A DNA stretch of 64,000 nt, from contig JALVYB010000058.1 of the NCBI GenBank assembly GCA_027038175.1, forward strand, positions 1 through 64,000. Direction: 5' to 3'. Both the position numbers and the translations under genes were made by a program. This DNA is from Caldifarciminota bacterium. GTDB lineage: Bacteria; Hydrothermota; Hydrothermia; UBA1063; CAJXJZ01. Numbering within the stretch: the first letter of the stretch is position 1; the number at the start of each line of letters is the position of its first letter. Shown piece after piece: positions 19,719 to 27,825 of this stretch. The notes beneath the pieces are model-generated. The model ran no database searches and had not been told where the DNA came from. It saw only the letters and a list, made by a program, of their open reading frames with translations.

Positions 19719-20613
19719 TCTCTTCCCCTCTTTTATAATAACGTATTGTTGGGTAAGCAAGTTCTAAGTCTGGTTCCTTGTTGAATGTGTCCAGAATATC
19801 CTCCCAGATTTTGCTCTCTGTCCCTCTTCTCTTTCTGGGTGAACACAGATAGCGTATTGTAAGAAGTACTCCGCTGTCCTCCACACTTGTATACACTATA
19901 GGTGTAAACTTTGTGTAAATTATCATATACTTTTTGGCAGCCTCTTTTAGCCGTTCCTCTGCATCTTTTGATAGATGTTCTGCATGTCTTTTGGCTATCT
20001 CAAGCAAAATCTTTTTTGCCTTTTTGTAGTTACTCTCAAAGGTTATAAGAACTGGAATTTCATTCCATATATATTCAAAACTCTGGGTATAGTTTGCTAC
20101 CATCTCTGTAAATACCCTGCTATTTGGAATGTGAATAACTCTGCCTGTGCTTTGCTCGGCTTTAACCCAGTTTTCAATTTCTAAGAGAGTAAATTGAAAG
20201 GCTCTTATATCTATTACATCTCCTTTATGCGGCCCTATCTGGATTCTATCGCCAACTGTAAAGGGTTTTCTCCATAATATGAACATCCAGCCTGCAAGGT
20301 TCATGAGAGGGTCTTTTAATGCAACGGCAACCCCTGCCGATAGGAGACCTAAGAATGTCCCAAGTGAGCCTATGTCAAGAATCCAGAGCCTGAAGATAAA
20401 GAATGCTGATATTGTAAAGAGAACATAATCTATTCTCTTTCTCGCAAAGTACCTGGTTCTGAGGTCTTTAACATGTGTATTTATGAGTTTGTGAGAAATG
20501 GTTTTAAAAAGATAAAATAGTCCTATAAAGAGAGCAGATAGTAAAACTTTATAACCAAGGATGGGGTCTATGTGACCCCATCTTAGAAGATTATCTATAA
20601 AGGACTTACTCAC
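19690..20613 (-). CDS. MscS-family mechanosensitive channel
   Basis: Small-conductance mechanosensitive channel homologue, 307 residues, inner membrane. Hydrophobic segments lie at ~22-43, ~64-83 and a pore-lining Gly/Ala-rich helix ~84-108 (GTFLGLLSAGVAVALKDPLMNLAGW), followed by the typical beta domain (FTVGDRIQIGPHKGDVIDI) and a cytosolic alpha/beta domain. Such channels release solutes on osmotic downshock. The start is GTG at 20613, overlapping the osmC stop by 8 bases; the 3' end overlaps lipB by 29 bases. The C-terminal ~30 residues are rich in charged residues and not conserved in the family. Confidence 0.9.
   Translation of the reverse strand: MSKSFIDNLLRWGHIDPILGYKVLLSALFIGLFYLFKTISHKLINTHVKDLRTRYFARKRIDYVLFTISAFFIFRLWILDIGSLGTFLGLLSAGVAVALKDPLMNLAGWMFILWRKPFTVGDRIQIGPHKGDVIDIRAFQFTLLEIENWVKAEQSTGRVIHIPNSRVFTEMVANYTQSFEYIWNEIPVLITFESNYKKAKKILLEIAKRHAEHLSKDAEERLKEAAKKYMIIYTKFTPIVYTSVEDSGVLLTIRYLCSPRKRRGTESKIWEDILDTFNKEPDLELAYPTIRYYKRGEENERKNLADP
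19732..19760 (-). promoter_or_regulatory. Possible internal promoter for lipB
   Basis: Minus strand TTGCTT (19760-19755), 17 bases, TATAAA (19737-19732), just before the lipB ribosome site and inside mscS coding sequence. The match is moderate and the start point would fall very near the ribosome site. Confidence 0.35.
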
Positions 20614-21028
20614 TTTCTCTTATTTCATAATCGTAAGTTAATTCTCCTGCTGCTCTTATTGTGGCTGATGCTCCACAGTATTTATGTTGTGACAATTCAA
20701 TTGCCTCTTTTACCTTATTCTCGGGAATGTTTTTTCCATAGAAGATATATTTCACGTGTACTTTGGCGTACACTTTTGGATGTTGTGGAGCCCTTTCTGC
20801 GTCAACGACAAGTTCAAAACCGTCCACCTTCACTCTCATCTTTCGCAGTATATATATAACATCCATTCCAGTGCATCCAGCAAGACCAATTAACAGGAAT
20901 TCCATAGGTCTTGCGGCAGAGTCCTTTCCGCCTTTGGACACTTCGGTGTCCATTACAACAGCATGTCCTGAGTCAGGGATTGCCCAGAATCTCATGCCAT
21001 CAAGCCACTTTACCTCAACATGTGCCAT
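20606..21028 (-). CDS. OsmC/Ohr-family protein
   Basis: A 140-residue OsmC-like protein; family members reduce organic peroxides with two reactive cysteines. Both are present: C52 in GLAGCTGMDV and C118 in HKYCGASATI. PMEFLLIGLAGCT is typical of the YhfA/OsmC branch, so the substrate is not certain. Start chosen at ATG 21028 because AAAGGAGTGG precedes it and it follows the ttuA stop by one base; the longer in-frame frame to 21154 is simply an overlap with ttuA. It is translated in a coupled set between ttuA and mscS. Confidence 0.9.
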   Translation of the reverse strand: MAHVEVKWLDGMRFWAIPDSGHAVVMDTEVSKGGKDSAARPMEFLLIGLAGCTGMDVIYILRKMRVKVDGFELVVDAERAPQHPKVYAKVHVKYIFYGKNIPENKVKEAIELSQHKYCGASATIRAAGELTYDYEIRESE

Positions 21029-21029
21029 T

Positions 21030-21944
21030 TTATCCACTCCTTTTTTGAACTTCGTTTTTAATTGTACAATATTGGCAGACCTCTCTTGTTGTGGGATAAC
21101 CACAGACTTTACACGAATGTAAGGCATCCTCTCTTTCTTTGAGTGCCTTCTCAAAAAACTTTTTCCCTCTTCTTATGAAATCGAGGTAAAACCTTAACTT
21201 TGTGGAAGGTTGTTTTTCCTCTATCTGATTTAGAATATTTTTGTAGAATATAGAGGTGGCTCCTTTTGCATTTGGGCATTCTTCACGAATATAGTCTATT
21301 TGCTTTAAAATTGCATAGGCAGCACTTTCTTTCTCGGATATAAGTGCAAGGGGTTTTACTTTTTTAACGAGTTTGTCATGCTTTCTGGGTAAAAGAATGT
21401 CCTGACGAGCAAGATACCCCTCCTGCCAGGAAAGCACATTGGAAAACAGGGTTGCCACTTCATCGTCAAGATTATGCCCTGTTGCAAGGACAGTAAATCC
21501 ATTTTCATATGCGAATTTGTTTAGTATATACCTTTTTATAACACCACATACTGAGCATGGTTTTCTTCTTAGTAACATGGAAATCTCGGTAATGCCAAGA
21601 CCGAAGTCCTTTTTAATCTCATAGATATGTATGGGGATGTCAAACTTCTCAGTAAAGGCGATAGCCTTTTCTTTTGAATGTTTGGAATAATCACCAATTC
21701 CGAGATCTATGTAAAGTCCCTCTGTTTTGTAGCCCAGTTTGTTCAAAATGTAAATTGTATTGAGGCTATCCTTGCCTCCAGAAATACCGACGAGGATACG
21801 GTCGTTCTTGGTGAACAACCTGTATTTTTTTATGGTTTTTTCAACTCTTTGTTCTATAAATGAGGTAAAATGCTCTCCACACAGTTTAAGATTGTATGCT
21901 CTTAACTTTATTACTGCCGGTTTATCGCAGAATTTACACTTCAT
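21030..21944 (-). CDS. ttuA: tRNA-5-methyluridine(54) 2-sulfurtransferase, TtuA type
   Basis: Adenylates and thiolates U54 of tRNA, a modification that stabilises tRNA in thermophiles. The 304-residue protein has an N-terminal zinc site (C3, C6, C22, H25), the PP-loop SGGKDS (55-60), the [4Fe-4S]/catalytic cysteines C130 and C133 in KPCSVCG and C223 in EECPNAKG, and a C-terminal zinc site (C278, C281, C290, C293). These match Thermus TtuA (C130, C133, C222) closely, which separates it from TtcA (which has no terminal zinc fingers) and TilS. A TtuB sulfur carrier is not in the window. ATGA overlap with der. Confidence 0.93.
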   Translation of the reverse strand: MKCKFCDKPAVIKLRAYNLKLCGEHFTSFIEQRVEKTIKKYRLFTKNDRILVGISGGKDSLNTIYILNKLGYKTEGLYIDLGIGDYSKHSKEKAIAFTEKFDIPIHIYEIKKDFGLGITEISMLLRRKPCSVCGVIKRYILNKFAYENGFTVLATGHNLDDEVATLFSNVLSWQEGYLARQDILLPRKHDKLVKKVKPLALISEKESAAYAILKQIDYIREECPNAKGATSIFYKNILNQIEEKQPSTKLRFYLDFIRRGKKFFEKALKEREDALHSCKVCGYPTTREVCQYCTIKNEVQKRSG

Positions 21945-23197
21945 CTTCTCAGTTTTATATCAAACTTTATAGGGGCCCCAATAAACCCGAATTTCTCTCT
22001 CAATCTCTTTTCAAGGTATTTTAAATAATCCTGTCTCGGTTTTCCTTTAGTTATCATCACAAAGGTTGGGGGTTCGGCTCGTGACTGAAAAAATCTGATT
22101 ATCTCAAAGGGAGGAGAGAACCTTGATACCTCATCCATGATAAACTCTTCTGTTCTTTTGTCTCCTATTCTTTTCTTTACCTCAAGTCTCACACGGAATA
22201 TAAGTTCTTTGAGGAAAGGAACCCTCTCACCGCTCTTAGCAGAAATAAGAACTTTGGGAATGTAATATGCCGTGGGCATCTCCCTCTCAAAAGAAGGGAT
22301 TACGCTTTTTCTCTGTTCTTTGTTTAAAAGGTCTATTTTGTTAAAGGCTATAACAATACCCTTCCCTTCATCTTCTGCAAGTTGGATTATTCTTTTATCT
22401 ATATGCGTGAGTGGTTTTGTCGCATCTATCACTACAATCACAACCTCAGAATAAGATATGCTACGTTTACTTCTTATATGGGCAAAGTATTCAATTTCAT
22501 CTTTAAATTTCTTTTTTATTCCTGCTGTATCAATAAAGATAAATCTATCTGTAACTATGTCCAGTGAGTCGCGTGTTGTGCCCGGAATATCAGAGACAAC
22601 AGCATACTCTTTACCTATTATTGCATTCAAAAGTGAGGATTTACCAACATTGGGTTTACCGATTATAGCGCATCTTATTCTGTCCTTCTCCCTGGTTCTT
22701 CTTGTCTCTGGCAATTCCTCGGTTATTCTGTCAAGTAATTCCCCTATTCCCATGTTCTGTTCTGCTGAGATAACAATTGGCTCTCCCAAACCGAGTTCAT
22801 AAAAATCATAAATAAGCGGTCTTTTTACGTCGCTTTTGTTCCCAACAAGTATTACTTTTTTGTTCAATTTTCTCAGCCAGTCTGCAATTTCCCTGTCCTG
22901 AGGGAGTATCCCGGATTTAAGGTCAACAAGAAAAACAACAAGATCAGCCTCTTTAACAGTTTCATCAATTTTCTCTCTAACTTTCTCCCAGATTGCATCT
23001 TCCTCCGGAGGATAAAGTCCCCCGGAATCAATTAATATGAATTTTTTGTCGTTCCATTCTACTTCTTTTCTTAGACTGTCCCGGGTGAGACCGGGTTGGT
23101 CTGCTACTATCGCAAGTGGTTTCTTAATTATTCTATTAAAAAGAGTTGATTTACCGGTGTTTACCCTGCCGACAATTACAACTTCAGGTAATCTCAC
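21941..23197 (-). CDS. der: GTPase Der (EngA)
   Basis: Double GTPase needed for 50S ribosome assembly, 418 residues. First G domain: G1 GRVNTGKST (10-18), G3 DSGG, G4 NKSD; second G domain: G1 GKPNVGKSS (~178-186), G3 DTAGI, G4 NKIDLL, G5 SAKSG; then a KH-like C-terminal domain (~340-418). The first P-loop reads GRVNTGKST where most Der proteins have GRPNVGKST; the GxxxxGKS core is intact, so it should still bind GTP. Start is GTG at 23197 with AAGGAGA six bases upstream, inside the flavoprotein gene. Confidence 0.96.
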   Translation of the reverse strand: MRLPEVVIVGRVNTGKSTLFNRIIKKPLAIVADQPGLTRDSLRKEVEWNDKKFILIDSGGLYPPEEDAIWEKVREKIDETVKEADLVVFLVDLKSGILPQDREIADWLRKLNKKVILVGNKSDVKRPLIYDFYELGLGEPIVISAEQNMGIGELLDRITEELPETRRTREKDRIRCAIIGKPNVGKSSLLNAIIGKEYAVVSDIPGTTRDSLDIVTDRFIFIDTAGIKKKFKDEIEYFAHIRSKRSISYSEVVIVVIDATKPLTHIDKRIIQLAEDEGKGIVIAFNKIDLLNKEQRKSVIPSFEREMPTAYYIPKVLISAKSGERVPFLKELIFRVRLEVKKRIGDKRTEEFIMDEVSRFSPPFEIIRFFQSRAEPPTFVMITKGKPRQDYLKYLEKRLREKFGFIGAPIKFDIKLRR

Positions 23198-23708
23198 TTA
23201 AAATCTCCTTTTTTAAAGATTCGAAAGAATTAAACACCCTGAAAAGTTTCATATTCCTGAGTTTTTCTATATTTTCTCTGTCAATATCTCTTCTCTTTAA
23301 CTCTATTTTTTTACCGCTTTTTGTGTGAAATGTCATGGTGTCATGAATATCAGTTGGTAAGATATAAGTTTCAACTCCCATTTTCTGAGATTGAGATACA
23401 AGATTGGTACAGAGAGAATCGGCCACTCCATTCACGAGTTTTGCTACAGTATTTGCCGAACACGGGGCTACAACAGTTTTTTTTATATTGCCACTTAAAA
23501 GTCCAAGAATTTCAAGTCCTGAGGATGACCTCTCCATAATATAATTTTCAGGAATAAGACGTTCTAATTCAAAAAAACGTATTACTTCCAGTCCGGCTTT
23601 ACTTATGAATAGTTTTATAGGGAGAGGTCCTGAAGTTTTTAAAAACTCCAGGACCTCTTTCAAAAAATACTCTCCGCCTGTTATACACCAGGCTATTTTT
23701 TTATTCAA
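23184..23708 (-). CDS. Flavoprotein of the UbiX/PPC-decarboxylase-like fold
   Basis: A 174-residue protein with an N-terminal beta-alpha nucleotide-fold start (KIAWCITGGEYFL) and VVAPCSANTVAKLVNGVADSL, the FMN-binding motif of HFCD-type flavoproteins (CoaC, UbiX, archaeoflavoprotein AfpA, DmrB). The stretch MGVETYILPTD after it is closest in style to the AfpA/dihydromethanopterin-reductase-like group, an anaerobe electron-transfer set. The CoaC active-site pattern is not clear, so pantothenate function is not claimed. Start is TTG at 23708 overlapping the esterase stop by 8 bases; no ribosome site seen. Confidence 0.75.
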   Translation of the reverse strand: MNKKIAWCITGGEYFLKEVLEFLKTSGPLPIKLFISKAGLEVIRFFELERLIPENYIMERSSSGLEILGLLSGNIKKTVVAPCSANTVAKLVNGVADSLCTNLVSQSQKMGVETYILPTDIHDTMTFHTKSGKKIELKRRDIDRENIEKLRNMKLFRVFNSFESLKKEILSEIT

Positions 23709-24888
23709 GGTTTTCAGATATGTACTTCAGACCTTCTCTAACTCTGAAGTATAGGTGACTGGTATGCATCGCTTTGAATTCTTCTTCAGGATAGCCAGGA
23801 TATTCAGAGAAGAGTTCGGCCTCATGTTTTATACCAAGTTGGGTGAGAACCTGGTCGAGCACCATCAGGTGGTAGTTTAGTTTGAGTTCATCGTCTGCTC
23901 CGCAATCAAAGTAGTATTTTGTACCTGCATTCAGTATATTTTGCGCATTTGAAACAAATATATTTTTCACATTCTGTGTCTCCCACTGATTCCATGTGGT
24001 AGTGTCAAGTCTCCAGTATCCTTTTACGATGCCATTTATAGTATCAAGAGAGTCTATGACGAATGGAAGTTGGACTCCCATGTGAAATAGTGGGCTTCCA
24101 TAGTAAACACCAAAGTCAAATTTGTTTTCAAGTGGGTTGAAGTAGGAAGAATCTCTGACTCTTGGAGAAAATGCGGCTGCCATAGCAAACATCATGCTTG
24201 TTAGTGGATGTTCTGCATTTAAGTTCAAAGGAGATACGTATCCACCATTTTCTGCGATGACCATATCAACCATTGTCATATGAGTTGTGGAATCCTCTGC
24301 GAGAAACAGATCAAAGTCATAAACACCGGAAAATCCAGCAACGACTTTGAAGAGTTCAGGATACTTGGCACCAAGTTTCATGGCACCATATCCCCCCATG
24401 GAAATACCTGCTATGGCTCTTTTTGTCGTATCCGTGGAGTATGCCGTATCCACGTAGTTTATCACATCATTTATTATGTATGTTTCAAATTGCCCGTATA
24501 CTGGAAAAGCAGAGTCACGAGAGTCGGTATAAAAAGAGCCTGCAAAGTCGTTGTAACCATTGGGCATCACCACTATCATGGGGTTGATTTCCCCTATGGT
24601 AATCATGTAATCCAGTATGTCTTTTATGTCTTCTACAGCCTGCCAGTATCTATAATCAGAGCCATAGCCATGCAAAAGGTAAAGTACGGGATAGGAATTT
24701 GTTTCCGTGTATTCAGGCGGGAGATAAATGTAAGCTTTGTTAAATCCCTGCATATTTATGTATGGATCCGTTGCCTGGATTGTTACTTCTTCAAGTGTAC
24801 CTTTTTTAACCTCTGGCATAGTAGGCTCTTTCATACAGCCCACTAAAAGGAACGTCCCTATGATAAAAATTCCAAGTATTTTCTTCAT
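23701..24888 (-). CDS. Lipoprotein esterase (esterase D / feruloyl-esterase-like)
   Basis: An alpha/beta-hydrolase of 395 residues anchored as a lipoprotein: signal sequence ending LLVGC with C18 as the lipid site. PVLYLLHGYGSDYRYW gives the oxyanion region, GISMGGYGAM carries the nucleophile S163, and a late CGADDE and HTSHLYFR supply likely acid and histidine. This is the esterase D/PF00756 family that includes feruloyl esterases and mycolyltransferases. A surface role in cleaving ester-linked polysaccharide decorations is plausible but unproved. AAGGAGG precedes the ATG; it follows the OmpP1-like gene by 11 bases. Confidence 0.85.
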   Translation of the reverse strand: MKKILGIFIIGTFLLVGCMKEPTMPEVKKGTLEEVTIQATDPYINMQGFNKAYIYLPPEYTETNSYPVLYLLHGYGSDYRYWQAVEDIKDILDYMITIGEINPMIVVMPNGYNDFAGSFYTDSRDSAFPVYGQFETYIINDVINYVDTAYSTDTTKRAIAGISMGGYGAMKLGAKYPELFKVVAGFSGVYDFDLFLAEDSTTHMTMVDMVIAENGGYVSPLNLNAEHPLTSMMFAMAAAFSPRVRDSSYFNPLENKFDFGVYYGSPLFHMGVQLPFVIDSLDTINGIVKGYWRLDTTTWNQWETQNVKNIFVSNAQNILNAGTKYYFDCGADDELKLNYHLMVLDQVLTQLGIKHEAELFSEYPGYPEEEFKAMHTSHLYFRVREGLKYISENLE

Positions 24889-24899
24889 TTCATGCCTCC

Positions 24900-26303
24900 T
24901 TAAAATGAGTAAACTATACTGAGATTTCCAGCCATTACGCTCAATCTGTAGGTGCCAGGCATATAATCGCTTTCATAGGAGTAGTCAGCATTTCTTGCTA
25001 CATTTTTCTCCTTTGTATTAACGTATTCGCCGCCAAGATAAACCTTTATTTGTTGATTTATTTTTGCACCAATGCCAAGATTAAATCCCAATTTTGTGTT
25101 TATATCCGGAATAAGAGGAGTCATTGTTTCGTCCGGAACAGGGCTCTGGTCATAGTAGAATCCTGCTCTTGCATCAATATTGGGAGTGAACCCGTATTCA
25201 ACACCCAATGCAAATTTATAAGTATCCTTGAAGTTCTCTTTTATCGTGTCAGCATTAATTGGATTCCCAAGAATATTTACATTTTTAAACTCGGCTGCTA
25301 TTTCATTGAATCTTGACCACTTTGTGTATGTGAAGGATGTATATATTCCGAGATTCTGTTTATTGTAACCGAGTCCAACGGTCAATTCATAAGGTAATTT
25401 GAATGGTGCAGATACTGTGCCTTCGGATTCCATAACCTGACCACTCATAAGATACTGGCTTGAGGAATCGAGATGCTGTGCGATTAAATCGTTTTTGGGA
25501 AGATAAAGTGCGAGATTTGCGTCACCATCGAAGTTCAGAGCGGAGTAGTATCTGAATACGAGGCCTGCTGAAAGGCATTGTGTAACTTTATAGGCGAGTC
25601 CGAGATTGGCACCAAACCCAACAGCGTTTGCGTCAATATTCATTGTTACAGGTAGTAGTCTATACTGTACTGGCAGAGCCTCTGCTGCTGTGTCAAAGGT
25701 AGCTGGGTCAACAAATGTTACCTTACCCAGTTTTACAGAGCCCATAAGTGGTCCGCCAGAAATACCAACCATGAATTTTTTGCTTACCCTGTATGCAAAG
25801 GCTGCATACAGCGCATATGTTTTTAAATCACTTTTCCAGTTGTCTTCCGGGAACTCTGGCTCCACAAATGTGGAATCGTTGGTGTTATAGTATCCTGCCG
25901 GGAATTCATAAAGATTCCACTTTCCACCGAGTCCGAATGGAGTAAATTCCATAAAGCCTAATTTTAGCCCGTTATCCATGTCCCGTACTATTCCAAGTCC
26001 AGGTATGGGGTTAATTTCCCTTTTAGACACTACTGTATCCTGGAGTCTGTAACCGCCGTCGTACCCAAGGAGCCCGGTATTCATTACATACATTCCCTGA
26101 AGCCCCACTGTATTCAGGGATAGACCTATCTCATTACCGGGTTGTTTTGCCATTAGCGCTGGATTCCAGAATGGAGCCGTCCACATGGAGGTATTTACAA
26201 TGTCACTACCTCCGAGTTGTAGTTCCCTGGCTCCTGTTCCAGATAACTGGAACCCGGAAGCCATGAGGGCAGTTGCGTATAGCAGTACCACTATTTTCCT
26301 CAT
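24900..26303 (-). CDS. OmpP1/FadL-like outer-membrane transport protein
   Basis: 467 residues beginning with a signal peptide (MRKIVVLLYATALMASGFQ). The mature start TGARELQLGGSDIVNTS...WNPALMAKQPG resembles the N-terminal hatch region of FadL/OmpP1 proteins, and the rest alternates polar and hydrophobic residues with many aromatic ends and a final SIVYSF, typical of a beta barrel. FadL proteins pass fatty acids or other hydrophobic compounds through the outer membrane. Start placed at ATG 26303 (GGAGCGAAT before it); the longer in-frame frame upstream to 26444 is in the promoter region. First gene of the run ending at lipB. Confidence 0.85.
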   Translation of the reverse strand: MRKIVVLLYATALMASGFQLSGTGARELQLGGSDIVNTSMWTAPFWNPALMAKQPGNEIGLSLNTVGLQGMYVMNTGLLGYDGGYRLQDTVVSKREINPIPGLGIVRDMDNGLKLGFMEFTPFGLGGKWNLYEFPAGYYNTNDSTFVEPEFPEDNWKSDLKTYALYAAFAYRVSKKFMVGISGGPLMGSVKLGKVTFVDPATFDTAAEALPVQYRLLPVTMNIDANAVGFGANLGLAYKVTQCLSAGLVFRYYSALNFDGDANLALYLPKNDLIAQHLDSSSQYLMSGQVMESEGTVSAPFKLPYELTVGLGYNKQNLGIYTSFTYTKWSRFNEIAAEFKNVNILGNPINADTIKENFKDTYKFALGVEYGFTPNIDARAGFYYDQSPVPDETMTPLIPDINTKLGFNLGIGAKINQQIKVYLGGEYVNTKEKNVARNADYSYESDYMPGTYRLSVMAGNLSIVYSF

Positions 26304-26410
26304 ATTCGCTCCTTTTTTGTGTTTTAATTTTAATGCAAACCCTATGGAAATGAAATCATAGAGCCTCATATGTGGGGCAATAAAGGTTTTTTTGTACATT
26401 TTTTTTGTCT

Positions 26411-26416
26411 TATAAT
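26411..26416 (+). promoter_or_regulatory. TATAAT box eight bases before a start codon (leaderless candidate)
   Basis: TATAAT at 26411-26416 is followed by only eight bases before ATG 26425, which has no Shine-Dalgarno. No good -35 is seen, only T-rich sequence. Transcription would start at or next to the ATG. Confidence 0.5.
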
Positions 26417-26424
26417 AGTTTGAC

Positions 26425-27240
26425 ATGAAAATTTTTTTGTTCATGATGATGTCATTTTATAGCATTAGTCCCCCGGGATTGTTAAGGTCTCTAATGAACG
26501 ATACCTTACCTGGATGGAAACATTCTGCGACTTATTTACCTCTGGTTGTGCTTACTGCAACAGGTATTACCATGATGTTCCCGGCGGGCAGAGAGAAATT
26601 CAAAACAAGGTGGGAGGTATTTACAAGCCCAAATCATGCAAATCCTTTAAACCAGGGACCATTTCATTATAGGACATTTGAGGAGGAGAAAGCCCAGAAT
26701 TCTCAGAGTGATAAAGGGGTACATTTTACTACTGCCTTTTTGATGTACAGACCCATGAGTATATTTTTCCAGTACACCATAAATGGTATCTCCCGCATTA
26801 TACCTTTTGTTCATCCATCTCCTGTAATAACAAGAACTGCAAGGGTCCTTGGGGCTCTTGGGACTTATTTTTTCGGATGGATGGAGGAGTATGTGGATGG
26901 GTTTGAGAAGGATGAAGGTTTCAGCATGTATGACATGGCAGCCAACACAGCCGGCCTTGCATATGCCATTGTTAAAGAAAGTGGGCATCTCAGAAATCTC
27001 TATTTTTTTGCGACAGTTCATAGACCTCCATCTTCCTGGAAGTACCACTTCTGGCTTCATATGCCTTCATGGGAATTCATGGTCTATTATGACTTAATGC
27101 CCTATTTTTACAAAATAGAAGGAAAAAAGAGAAAATTCCTTAGATGGTATGATACTCATTTTGTTTACAATCCCTTCCTCGGGAAGTTGCATTTTAAAGG
27201 TGCATACGAAATTACTGTTCCGTGGCAGAGAAAGAGATAA
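26425..27240 (+). CDS. DUF2279/YfiM-like membrane-associated protein
   Basis: 271 residues, function not known. A short hydrophobic N-terminus (MKIFLFMMMSFYSIS) may be a signal sequence and another hydrophobic segment lies at ~37-55. The core SDKGVHFTTAF, then GWMEEYVDGFEKDEGFSMYDMAANTAGLAYA resembles the DUF2279 family (DK..H motif and E..D...G.S..D..A...G), seen in predicted periplasmic proteins. The charged and histidine residues could be catalytic but no activity is established. Divergent from the OmpP1-like gene. The start has no ribosome site and a TATAAT directly upstream. Confidence 0.7.
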   Translation: MKIFLFMMMSFYSISPPGLLRSLMNDTLPGWKHSATYLPLVVLTATGITMMFPAGREKFKTRWEVFTSPNHANPLNQGPFHYRTFEEEKAQNSQSDKGVHFTTAFLMYRPMSIFFQYTINGISRIIPFVHPSPVITRTARVLGALGTYFFGWMEEYVDGFEKDEGFSMYDMAANTAGLAYAIVKESGHLRNLYFFATVHRPPSSWKYHFWLHMPSWEFMVYYDLMPYFYKIEGKKRKFLRWYDTHFVYNPFLGKLHFKGAYEITVPWQRKR

Positions 27241-27273
27241 CATGCTCTTTGGCTTTCGCTTTTTTGTGAGTAC

Positions 27274-27301
27274 GGAGCACATCCCGTAAAATTATTAAAA
27301 T
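27274..27301 (+). promoter_or_regulatory. Candidate promoter of the nifX/minD operon
   Basis: TTGTGA (27274-27279), 16 bases, TAAAAT (27296-27301). The -10 overlaps the Fur-like palindrome, as expected for repression by occlusion. Confidence 0.55.
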
Positions 27302-27315
27302 GAAAATCATTTTCA
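27301..27315. promoter_or_regulatory. Fur-like operator
   Basis: TGAAAATCATTTTCA is a perfect 7-1-7 palindrome and differs from the classical Fur core TGATAATCATTATCA at two symmetric positions. It lies 21 bases before the nifX-like ATG, ahead of an AAAGGAGG ribosome site, and the three genes behind it encode proteins related to iron-sulfur or metal-cofactor handling. Iron-dependent repression is inferred. Confidence 0.6.
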
Positions 27316-27336
27316 CTTGAAAAAAGGAGGTTTAAA

Positions 27337-27825
27337 ATGAAAGTAGTTGTTACATCACAGGGGCCTTCTCTGGATTCACCAGTGGATACAAGATTTGGCA
27401 GGTGTGCATACTTTGTTGTTGTGGACACTGATACAATGGAATTTCAGGCCTATCCAAACCCGGGACAGAATGCAACGGGTGGAGCAGGCATACAGGCTGC
27501 ACAGTTTGTCGCAGGGCTCGGTGTACAGGCTATTATAACAGGCAGTTTTGGTCCTAACGCTCAGGCTGCTCTTGCTTCAACGGGTATTCCGGGATATGCT
27601 GTTCAGGGTGGAACGGTAAAAGATGCAGTCTTGATGTTTAAAGAAGGCAAACTTCCGCAGATTGCCGTTCAGGGTGGAGCAGCACCGGGAGGTGGCTTTG
27701 GTGGAGGATTCGGTAGAGGCGGAGGCTTCGGACGCGGTGGAGGATTTGGTCGTGGCGGTGGAAGAGGCATGGGCAGAGGTGGCGGTTTTGGTAGAGGTGG
27801 TGGAATGGGTAGAGGAGGATGGTAA
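27337..27825 (+). CDS. NifX/NifB-type (dinitrogenase iron-molybdenum cofactor family) protein with Gly-Arg tail
   Basis: 162 residues. Residues 1-~108 are a NifX/NafY fold (MKVVVTSQGPSLDSPVDTRFGRCAYFVVVD, then GAGIQAAQFVAGLGVQAIITGSFGPNA), a small domain that binds metal clusters. Residues ~116-162 are a low-complexity tail of FGRGGG/GRGMGRGGG units with no acidic residues. In non-fixing anaerobes such proteins accompany MinD-type ATPases with ferredoxin domains, as here. Strong AAAGGAGG ribosome site; the stop is immediately followed by the next ATG. No nitrogenase genes are visible, so nitrogen fixation should not be inferred. Confidence 0.88.
   Translation: MKVVVTSQGPSLDSPVDTRFGRCAYFVVVDTDTMEFQAYPNPGQNATGGAGIQAAQFVAGLGVQAIITGSFGPNAQAALASTGIPGYAVQGGTVKDAVLMFKEGKLPQIAVQGGAAPGGGFGGGFGRGGGFGRGGGFGRGGGRGMGRGGGFGRGGGMGRGGW

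Noticed and set aside
26304-26444. N-terminal extension of the OmpP1-like protein
   Set aside because: It precedes the signal peptide, lacks a ribosome site and overlaps the divergent promoter region.
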